Assembly (NCBI GenBank): GCA_030622295.1
Contig: JAUXGI010000042.1
Coordinates: 1-7,823 of the forward strand
Direction of reading: 5' to 3'
DNA from: Planctomycetota bacterium
GTDB taxonomy: Bacteria > Planctomycetota > B129-G9
DNA length: 7,823 nucleotides
Program-made: the position numbers and the translations under genes
Part shown: positions 1 to 5,964 of the stretch, piece by piece
Layout: each line of letters begins with the position of its first letter
How positions within the stretch are numbered: the first letter of the stretch is position 1
The notes under the pieces: model-generated
The model's input: the letters and a program-made list of their open reading frames with translations, nothing else
What the model was told of the DNA's origin: nothing
Databases searched by the model: none

Positions 1-135
1 CCGCCCCGCGAGGCGGGGCTCCTCAGCCCCTCCTTCGTCGGGATAAACTCCTGACCCCCTCGCCTGTTGCCCGTTGCCGTTTGGCGAATCGGGGGTCTGA
101 CTCCCCGAGCCTCGCTCCCAAGCAGGCTTTTAAGA
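1..135. other. Non-coding, hairpin-rich intergenic segment
   Basis: I find no credible gene here. The segment is GC-rich and dense in short inverted repeats. At the left edge two hairpins share one strand and exclude each other: GCCCCGC (3-9) with GCGGGGC (13-19), and GGGGCT (15-20) with AGCCCC (25-30). A third has stem TCGGGG (89-94) with CCCCGA (103-108), extended by GCGA (84-87) with TCGC (112-115). A tandem GTTGCC lies near 66-77. These may be the 3' end or terminator of a gene to the left of the window, or a dispersed intergenic repeat. Neither can be decided from one copy. Confidence 0.5.
108..131 (+). terminator. Possible weak intrinsic terminator of an upstream gene
   Basis: AGCCT (108-112) can pair with AGGCT (124-128) around an 11-nt loop, and a short T run (128-131) follows. 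The stem is only five base pairs, the loop is large and the T tract is short. It also competes with the 84-115 hairpin. Its position just before the candidate promoter at 136 suits the end of a gene lying to the left, but the support is weak. Confidence 0.2.
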
Positions 136-165
136 TTGCAACATTCGCTCAAACTGTGCTAGTAT
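136..165 (+). promoter_or_regulatory. Candidate sigma70 promoter with extended -10
   Basis: The -35 candidate is TTGCAA (136-141). After an 18-nt spacer comes the -10 candidate TAGTAT (160-165). TG at 157-158 sits one base before the -10, which makes it an extended -10 element. This predicts a start of transcription near 172 and a 5' leader of about 114 nt ahead of the aminotransferase gene. The local AT-richness stands out from the GC-rich surroundings. It is the only good promoter-like site I see before the three plus-strand genes, so it may drive all of them. Confidence 0.5.
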
Positions 166-178
166 GGCAGCGTAGAAA

Positions 179-230
179 GAGGGGCAGGCCCCGATAAGTC
201 GGGGCCTCTTCCTCGGTGTCTGCCCCCCTC
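179..230 (+). promoter_or_regulatory. Nested-hairpin 5' leader of the aminotransferase transcript
   Basis: A perfect inner stem pairs AGGCCCCGA (186-194) with TCGGGGCCT (199-207) around the tetraloop TAAG. An outer stem can pair GGGGCA (181-186) with TGCCCC (221-226), leaving a one-sided bulge of about 14 nt. Alternative pairings exist: AAGA (177-180) with TCTT (207-210), GGGG (181-184) with CCCC (189-192), and GGGG (201-204) with the C6 run (223-228). The element would begin within about 10 nt of the predicted transcription start. It could be a cis-acting leader, an attenuator, or a terminator hairpin for a left-hand gene, although only a weak pyrimidine run (CTCTTCCTC) follows. It matches no riboswitch class that I recognise. 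Confidence 0.4.
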
Positions 231-274
231 GCGGTGAAAATCGACTTTGGGCAACAGGAACTGATTCGGAGTGT

Positions 275-279
275 GAGGG
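275..279 (+). promoter_or_regulatory. Ribosome binding site of the aminotransferase
   Basis: GAGGG (275-279) lies 6 nt before the ATG at 286. This supports that start over the in-frame internal ATG for Met17. Confidence 0.6.
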
Positions 280-285
280 CCATCA

Positions 286-1500
286 ATGGAGAAAGCAACA
301 AAGAAGATAGATATCTCTCCCCGCGCGAAAGAGATGCCGGCGTCACCCATCCGCAAGACCGAACCGTATGCCGCCGAAGCCATGAAGAAGGGCCGCACGG
401 TCTATGGTCTGAACGTCGGCCAGCCCGACATCGAAACGCCCCCTGTCTTCTTCGAGGCGGTCCGGAATTTCCCCGCAAACGTAGTGGCCTACCAGCGCTC
501 GCAGGGCGACCCGGCCTACCTGGAGGCGCTCGCAGGCTATTACCGGCGGTGCGGCTATGACGTGAGCGAGAAGGACATTGTCATCACCACCGGCGGCAGC
601 GAGGCGATAATATTCGCGGCGCAGGCGGCAACGTCCGCGGGCGATGAGATCATCGTGTTCGAGCCGTTCTACACGAACTACAACGGCTACGCCGTGATGT
701 GCGGCGTGAAACTGGCGCCCGTAACCACGCGGGCCGAAGACGGCTATCACCTGCCGCCGAAGGAGGAGATAGTCGGCAAGATTACGCCGCGTACGCGGGC
801 AATACTTGTCTGCTCCCCCAATAACCCCACCGGCACGGTGCTCAGGCGCGACGAAATGGAGATGCTGGCCGAGATAGCGCTCCGGCATAATCTTTTCATT
901 ATTTCCGACGAAGTGTACCGCGAGTTCGTATATGAGGGAGAGCACACCGGCATCCTGGAGTTGCCCGGACTGGAGGACCGCGCCATTCTGATGGACAGCG
1001 CCTCAAAGCGCTACAGCGTGTGCGGGGCGCGGATAGGCTGCGTGGTCAGCCGCAACGAAGAGGTGATAAGCGCGTGCATCAGGTTCGGCCAGGCGCGCCT
1101 GTGCTCGCCGACGATTGAACAGCACGGCGCCATAGCCCTGACGCATCTGGGCGAATCCTACTTTGACAAAGTGCGCGCCGAATACCGCAAGCGGCGCGAC
1201 GTAACCATAGATGCGCTGCAGCGAATGGAGGGCGTGCTGTGCCACAAGCCGAAAGGCGCATTCTACGTGATGGTCAGGCTGCCGATTGACGATACGGACG
1301 AGTTCGCAAAGTGGATGCTCACCGACTTCCACATCGATAATGAGACCGTGCGCGTCTCCCCGGGAGCCGGCTTCTATGCCACCCCCGGCAAGGGAAAAGA
1401 CGAGGTCAGGCTTGCCTGCGTCCTTGAAACCGGGCGCCTCGAAAGGGCCATGCATATCCTGGAAGAGGGAATAAGGGAGTACAACAGGACACACGCGTAA
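286..1500 (+). CDS. Class I/II PLP-dependent aminotransferase
   Basis: This 404-residue protein is a complete fold-type I aminotransferase, close to the usual family length, and probably cytoplasmic. It would move an amino group between an amino acid and a 2-oxoacid. Visible landmarks are the N-terminal substrate loop around NVGQPD (43-48), the cofactor phosphate loop TTGGSEA (101-107), NNPTG with Asn180, Asp208 and Tyr211 in DEVY, the Schiff-base Lys241 in SASKRYSVCGARIG with Arg249, and the carboxylate-binding Arg375 in DEVRLA. The segment after Lys241 has Cys-Gly-Ala where typical AspAT-like enzymes have Thr-Gly-Trp. I recall this variant from a clade often labelled aspartate aminotransferase. 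The substrate cannot be fixed from sequence: aspartate, aromatic amino acids or alanine are all possible. The start is supported by GAGGG 6 nt upstream. It is the first of three co-directional genes and the next starts 65 bp downstream. Confidence 0.96.
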   Translation: MEKATKKIDISPRAKEMPASPIRKTEPYAAEAMKKGRTVYGLNVGQPDIETPPVFFEAVRNFPANVVAYQRSQGDPAYLEALAGYYRRCGYDVSEKDIVITTGGSEAIIFAAQAATSAGDEIIVFEPFYTNYNGYAVMCGVKLAPVTTRAEDGYHLPPKEEIVGKITPRTRAILVCSPNNPTGTVLRRDEMEMLAEIALRHNLFIISDEVYREFVYEGEHTGILELPGLEDRAILMDSASKRYSVCGARIGCVVSRNEEVISACIRFGQARLCSPTIEQHGAIALTHLGESYFDKVRAEYRKRRDVTIDALQRMEGVLCHKPKGAFYVMVRLPIDDTDEFAKWMLTDFHIDNETVRVSPGAGFYATPGKGKDEVRLACVLETGRLERAMHILEEGIREYNRTHA

Positions 1501-1552
1501 GCGAGCGCGAAAGACCACTTTCCGCAACGGGAATTACTTGAGTCACAACACC

Positions 1553-1558
1553 AGGAGG
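1553..1558 (+). promoter_or_regulatory. Strong Shine-Dalgarno of the first HEAT-repeat gene
   Basis: AGGAGG lies 7 nt before the ATG at 1566. It fixes this start, and so shows that the acidic, hydrophobic N-terminus of the protein is really translated. Confidence 0.8.
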
Positions 1559-1565
1559 TATTCTT

Positions 1566-3665
1566 ATGGAAGTTCCGGCACATGAAATAGGCGTGCTCTT
1601 TCTGATTCTGATGCTTTCAGTGAACGGGGATGCAACGGATGACTCTTCCCTGGACGGGATGAAGTACCTGAACGCCCATAAGGTGAAGGCCAACGTGGAC
1701 AACCTGCTCGGCATCATCTCGGCTGGAGATGTTGAGGAAATGAAAGAGAACGTGCGCCGGCTGGGCAGTTCCATGTACATATTAAGACAACAGGCAGAGG
1801 AGAAACTGGTCGCTCAGGGCAGGGCCGCCGTACCCGTGTTGAAGCAACACGGTCTGACGTCCGACAAGGAAGCGGTCCGCAAGCGAAGCGCCGAGTTGAT
1901 AGCGCAAATACGCGGGGATTTCCCGCAGGAGCGCATTTTGTGGCGGGCCGCGGTCCAGGTGCTCGGCTCCGTGAAGAACCCCGCGGCCGTTCCCAGACTG
2001 CTGGAGTTGTTGAGCGATGAAGACCACGAGATTCGCGCCGAGGCCATGAAGGCCCTCGTGCTAATCAACGACCCGGAGACGGCAGGCAAACTGGCGGACA
2101 TGCTGAAGACGGCCGGGAAAGAAGGCCTCGGGCATTCCTGCCTGGGAGCAATCAAGGCCTACCGCGCCCTGGCGAAGGACGAGGAACTGTCGCGCATGGC
2201 GCCGCTCTTGGGCAAGGATTCATTCGAATCCGACCTCGTCATCCTGGAGACGCTGACGAAACGCGCGCCCGCCGAGGACTGGGCGGGGGCCGTCGTGAAA
2301 GCCGCCCGCGGAGAGCGTGCCCTGCTGCTCGAGGGAGGCTCCGGAGCGCCCGTGGCATTCGCCCGGGAAACTCTGCGAAAACTCTACGGTATCAAGGCCG
2401 GCGGGAAGATTAGTTGGAGCGAAACGCTGAAAAAGCCGCCGACCGCTTACAGGAACATGCCCGAGGAGCAACTCAAAGGTCTCCGTGAGAACTTCCTGAA
2501 AGGACTGCAAGGATTGCGCACCGGCGTCAGGTACTTTCCCATCCTTTCATCCCTGGAGTCCTCGGATATCTCCTGCGTGGCGGGGGTGGATGCGGAGGCG
2601 CTCTACAACTCATCGCTGGGGACGGCGCTTGCGAAGTTCGTAAACAGCGACGAACACCTGAAAGCGATGAGGGAAAACATGCTGGCGCTTACCGGAAACT
2701 ACCGCATAGACAGGGTCGTCGCAGTGATAAGCCGGGATTACTCCGGCGAGAAAGGCTACGCCGGATTAATCCTGGAGGGCTTCTTCGACAGCGCCGGCCA
2801 GATTGAAACCCTCACGGATTTATACGGCGAGAAGGGCGCGGAGTCCTACATGGGAGTGCGGATATTCACCGCGCGGGGCAAGCCATCTGCCGGTCTGTCC
2901 ATCTGTGTCGTGAACGACGGCTGCATGGTGATATTCCTGGGCGGTGACAGCAAGAAAGGCGCTCGCATGGCGGTGGACGCGCTGGTCGGCAAAGTCAGAC
3001 GCCAAAAGAACGTCGGCGAGGGGCTTCATCCTTCCGGGATGTCGGGCATCGCGTGGAGTTTCATGAAGGCCCCGCCGGAGGCCGCGAAGGTGCTAAAGGA
3101 TGCCTCCATCCTTTCCGCGTTATCGGACATCGAGAATTTGCGCCTGGAACTCCTGACCGGCGACGGCAAACTCCGCGCCGAGATAGCCGCCACCTGCTCA
3201 AAGGGCAGGGGCAAGGACGCCTTGAAGAAATTCGAGGCGCTGTTCAAGGATATGGCCGCAAAGATTGAGTTGCGAGTCAACGGCGACTTGTTGGGAGGCA
3301 GGATTGAATTCGCTCCCGAAGCGTTGGAGGGCATTATAACGGGAGCGGCGAAGGCGTTTGCACAACCCCGCCTGGTACAGGGCCGGGTCTTCTCTCTTAA
3401 GATTCGCGCAACAAGAATCGAAAAGCGGATTGCGGGCCTCACAAAAAAGGTGGGAATCCAGAGAAACAGCGTCTCTTCACTCGAATTTCTTGTCGCCAAA
3501 TTGAAAAACCAGCCCTTTGGGGGGGGACACGTGCAAAACCTTGAGCAGGATCTCAAAAAGAAAAAAGCCGCCCTGGCTAAGAACGAAAATCGCCTGGAAG
3601 AACTGGAGAAAGAAAAGGAACGGATAGAAAAGGAACTCAGCGACCTGGAAAAGCGCGCCGAATAG
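1566..3665 (+). CDS. Exported-looking HEAT-repeat/coiled-coil protein of unknown function (paralogue 1)
   Basis: I do not recognise a named family over the full 699 residues. Residues 8-20 are a hydrophobic stretch (IGVLFLILMLSVN), probably a signal peptide or membrane anchor. It is preceded by Glu2 and Glu7, and the first Lys is residue 33. Residues about 66-115 form a HEAT-like module (Leu66-Gly67, Arg74, Ala77, Leu81, Gly85, Arg105, Arg107). A clearer HEAT repeat follows at about 127-170. The linker has LRKLYG (270-275), Trp284 and Pro291-Pro292. Residues about 320-600 are predicted mixed alpha/beta, with GYAGLI..GFFDS (397-409) and GGD (459-461). The C-terminus is a charged coiled coil of two helices of about 40 residues (607-647 and 656-698) joined by PFGGG (650-654). 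There are no catalytic motifs, so a scaffold or binding role in the envelope is inferred. It is a tandem paralogue of the next gene, 41 bp downstream. Confidence 0.9.
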   Translation: MEVPAHEIGVLFLILMLSVNGDATDDSSLDGMKYLNAHKVKANVDNLLGIISAGDVEEMKENVRRLGSSMYILRQQAEEKLVAQGRAAVPVLKQHGLTSDKEAVRKRSAELIAQIRGDFPQERILWRAAVQVLGSVKNPAAVPRLLELLSDEDHEIRAEAMKALVLINDPETAGKLADMLKTAGKEGLGHSCLGAIKAYRALAKDEELSRMAPLLGKDSFESDLVILETLTKRAPAEDWAGAVVKAARGERALLLEGGSGAPVAFARETLRKLYGIKAGGKISWSETLKKPPTAYRNMPEEQLKGLRENFLKGLQGLRTGVRYFPILSSLESSDISCVAGVDAEALYNSSLGTALAKFVNSDEHLKAMRENMLALTGNYRIDRVVAVISRDYSGEKGYAGLILEGFFDSAGQIETLTDLYGEKGAESYMGVRIFTARGKPSAGLSICVVNDGCMVIFLGGDSKKGARMAVDALVGKVRRQKNVGEGLHPSGMSGIAWSFMKAPPEAAKVLKDASILSALSDIENLRLELLTGDGKLRAEIAATCSKGRGKDALKKFEALFKDMAAKIELRVNGDLLGGRIEFAPEALEGIITGAAKAFAQPRLVQGRVFSLKIRATRIEKRIAGLTKKVGIQRNSVSSLEFLVAKLKNQPFGGGHVQNLEQDLKKKKAALAKNENRLEELEKEKERIEKELSDLEKRAE
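3519..3526 (+). repeat. G8 homopolymer inside the coding region
   Basis: Eight consecutive G residues encode most of the Gly-Gly-Gly turn after Phe651 in the C-terminal coiled coil of paralogue 1. The reading frame is intact through it. A run of this length is prone to replication slippage and to sequencing or assembly error. A change of one base would alter the last 46 or so residues and leave the N-terminal 650 intact. Confidence 0.9.
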
Positions 3666-3695
3666 CGAGGTTCGGCACGTACCCCTCAACAGCAA

Positions 3696-3701
3696 AGGAG
3701 G
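3696..3701 (+). promoter_or_regulatory. Strong Shine-Dalgarno of the second HEAT-repeat gene
   Basis: AGGAGG lies 5 nt before the ATG at 3707. It favours this start over the in-frame ATG at 3731 (Met9), which would otherwise give a neater signal peptide. Confidence 0.75.
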
Positions 3702-3706
3702 CCGTT

Positions 3707-5914
3707 ATGGCGGCGGAAACCGCCAGTCACATGGGATTGATTTTTCTCCTGCTGACGCTCCTCGCCAGCGGCGACCCACCACCCGGCCAAGCCTTCGACT
3801 GCGAAGCCGTCCTCAAACAGCACAATATCACACTCGACGAAGAAGCCCTCCTGAAGCGCCTCATGCCGTACGACAGGAAATCGGTCAATGGTCTCATAAC
3901 GCAACTGGGCCACGACAACTTTTACGAGCGCGAAGCCGCCCAGAAAGCGTTGGAATCACTCGGCCCGCCCGTCCTGAAATACGTGCGGGAGGCCTTAGAG
4001 GGCAGGCATGACCTCGAAATCAGGTTCCGGTGTGAGCGAATAATAGACAACAGCGAGAAAGACCCTCAATCGCATGCAAAGGTTCAGTTGCTGTGCGCGC
4101 TGGTTTGGGCGCTGCGGGCAGAAAGGTCGGCAAAGGCGGTGCCGGTGTTAACGCAACTGCTGGTCATCGGCAAGCCCGCAATAGAGAATGCGGCAGCGGA
4201 GGCCCTCGTGACCATCGGCGACAGACAAATACTGAGCGAACTGATAAATGACCTCGCGGCAATCAGGCCCGGCGGGGGGGACATCAGGCAGAACCGCGCC
4301 CTGATACGTGTCTGCATTGAACTTGCCCGGGGCAGGGAACTCGACGCACTTGCGAAGTTCGCCGGTGTGTTGGGCCGGGAATTGGACCTGTTGCTCCTCA
4401 GGAGGTGTGCCGCGACGGCGACGGACGCCACATGGCTGCGCGTTCTGTCGCGTGTCTCCCTTGCCGAGTTGGAGACAGCCCCCTCTGGGGGAAATCTGCT
4501 CCCGTTCGCCGATAAGACACTGCGGGAAATTTACGGTGTCGGCGAGTCGGCAGGTATCAACTGGCGCAAATTCCTGCAGCCCCCCGGCCTCAAACCCGTG
4601 CTCGGCGGGGAAAAATTGCGGCAAGTTCGCGACGATTTCGCCCGTGCAATGGACGACTACACGAAACTGCTGATCGTGCTGGGTTCAACGAAGGATTTTC
4701 CCCTGGACACCGCCGCCCTGGCTTGCGCGGATATTCAAGGATTAAGAGCGGGAGCGAACGCCTTTCTGCCGGAAAGACCGCTCGGAAACAGCCCGCTTAT
4801 CATGCGCTGGCGCGATATCCTGAGAACCGGCGCAGGAGAATACTACACGGAGAAAATCTTCTTCGTCGCTTCCGAAAGCGCGTCCGCTGAAAGGGGCTGG
4901 TGGGGAGTAATAGCGCAGGGAAGGTACGACAGCGGGATGCAGGCACGCTTCTTCGGCGAAGTCTTCATGGCCGGGCCTGAAAGGTTCGCCAAAGGATTTT
5001 TAATCGGTACGGACGACAAGGTTTCAATTCCTTTCTGCTGCGGCTTTACCGGCGACACGTACTCGATAGCGCTGTTCGGCCCGGATCGCAGGGCGGGCGT
5101 CAAGAACATCCTCGACCATCTGGGCCGTCGTTCCAAGGCTCTTATCAAAAACGAGAAAATGCACAGGCTGTCCGTCTCAAGCAGGGAAACGGTCAAGAGC
5201 CAATTCTGGCTTCTATGCCTTTCGGTGCCGGGCGTTTCAGACTACCTGAAAAGTGAGCCGCTTGTGCTGCCGTTTGCCGTTTGCCGGGAATGGCGCGCCT
5301 CGGCCTCAATCGGGGATGACGGCTCACTGAACCTGGTCGCAACCGCCCTTGTCAACCCTGATGCCGCCGACTGGAAAAAAGCCGCGAAAAAGATGGCGCA
5401 ATTCCTCAGGCAGCAGGCCGGTTCAGACAAAGATGGCGATACATGGCAGAATCAACTTGCGGGCCTGCTGTGGTCCGCCGCAGGCGACGCGCAGGTCCGG
5501 TTCAAAGACAACAGGGTTACAATCACCGTGCGGATTGAAGCAAAGGAACTGCAAAAGAAGGCGGCGGAGTTTATGAACAACACCTTCATCCCCGGAATGC
5601 TCGCGGCCCGACGGAGTTACCTCGTGGGATGCCGTGAATACATGTCCCTGCTCGTCCAGAGAAACAAGCTGAAACTGATACGGCTTACAATGGAATTGCA
5701 AAAACTGGAAGCGAAATACGAGCGGGAAAGACTGGAAGCCGGGCGTATGCGTTGTTCCAATTCAATGCTCGGCGCAATCGACCGCCTTAAGAAGGTGATG
5801 GAGCAATTCCGCTCACCGACGTACGGCGGTTGCGTGCTGAAGGGAGAAAGGAAGGAAATGGAGGAGGAAATCAAGTTGCTCGATGAAATGCTGAAAGGGA
5901 AAGGCGGCTCCTGA
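3707..5914 (+). CDS. Exported-looking HEAT-repeat protein of unknown function (paralogue 2)
   Basis: This 735-residue protein is a diverged tandem copy of the preceding gene product. Residues 9-20 (MGLIFLLLTLLA) form a hydrophobic export signal or anchor, with a possible cleavage site near Ser21-Gly22. No basic residue occurs before Lys37. Residues 67-115 carry the HEAT-like module in near-textbook form (Leu67-Gly68, Arg75, Ala78, Leu82, Gly86, Arg106, Arg108). A second repeat spans about 130-172. The linker has LREIYG (272-277), Trp286 and Pro292-Pro293. The alpha/beta region has GWWGVIAQGRYDS (397-409) and GPD (458-460). The C-terminus is helical and charged (about 632-701), with a turn at about 704-708 (PTYGG), then a short final helix. 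It has 13 Cys against 5 in its neighbour. Cys32 is not in a lipobox. A longer insertion before the C-terminal helices accounts for most of the extra length. Function unknown. Confidence 0.9.
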   Translation: MAAETASHMGLIFLLLTLLASGDPPPGQAFDCEAVLKQHNITLDEEALLKRLMPYDRKSVNGLITQLGHDNFYEREAAQKALESLGPPVLKYVREALEGRHDLEIRFRCERIIDNSEKDPQSHAKVQLLCALVWALRAERSAKAVPVLTQLLVIGKPAIENAAAEALVTIGDRQILSELINDLAAIRPGGGDIRQNRALIRVCIELARGRELDALAKFAGVLGRELDLLLLRRCAATATDATWLRVLSRVSLAELETAPSGGNLLPFADKTLREIYGVGESAGINWRKFLQPPGLKPVLGGEKLRQVRDDFARAMDDYTKLLIVLGSTKDFPLDTAALACADIQGLRAGANAFLPERPLGNSPLIMRWRDILRTGAGEYYTEKIFFVASESASAERGWWGVIAQGRYDSGMQARFFGEVFMAGPERFAKGFLIGTDDKVSIPFCCGFTGDTYSIALFGPDRRAGVKNILDHLGRRSKALIKNEKMHRLSVSSRETVKSQFWLLCLSVPGVSDYLKSEPLVLPFAVCREWRASASIGDDGSLNLVATALVNPDAADWKKAAKKMAQFLRQQAGSDKDGDTWQNQLAGLLWSAAGDAQVRFKDNRVTITVRIEAKELQKKAAEFMNNTFIPGMLAARRSYLVGCREYMSLLVQRNKLKLIRLTMELQKLEAKYERERLEAGRMRCSNSMLGAIDRLKKVMEQFRSPTYGGCVLKGERKEMEEEIKLLDEMLKGKGGS

Positions 5915-5917
5915 ATG

Positions 5918-5932
5918 CGGGCTTCCGGCCCG
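5918..5932. other. Small hairpin between convergent genes
   Basis: CGGGC (5918-5922) pairs with GCCCG (5928-5932) around a 5-nt loop. It sits in the 50-bp gap between two convergent stop codons, where a shared terminator would be expected. The stem is short and no T run follows on either strand, so it is at most a weak stop. Termination here may instead depend on Rho or on structure inside the coding ends. Confidence 0.2.
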
Positions 5933-5964
5933 GGAGGGAGGCAGATACTCGATGTCACCGCAAC

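Noticed and set aside
343..945. A 200-codon open frame on the minus strand
   Set aside because: It is opposite the well-supported aminotransferase and shows no ribosome site or domain.
1507..1525. A hairpin after the aminotransferase stop (GCGAAAG with CTTTCCGC)
   Set aside because: The stem is imperfect and AT-rich in its core, and no T run follows, so it is not a convincing terminator.
3026..3556. A 176-codon open frame on the minus strand
   Set aside because: It is a shadow of paralogue 1, whose frame is supported by homology with paralogue 2.
3555..3566. A possible -1 frameshift site (AAAAAG then A6)
   Set aside because: In frame it reads C-AAA-AAG, a weak slippery sequence, with no clear stimulatory hairpin after it, and the zero frame gives a sensible coiled coil.
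3785..3805. Lipoprotein modification at Cys32 of paralogue 2
   Set aside because: The residues before it (Gln-Ala-Phe-Asp) do not fit a lipobox, and paralogue 1 has no matching Cys.
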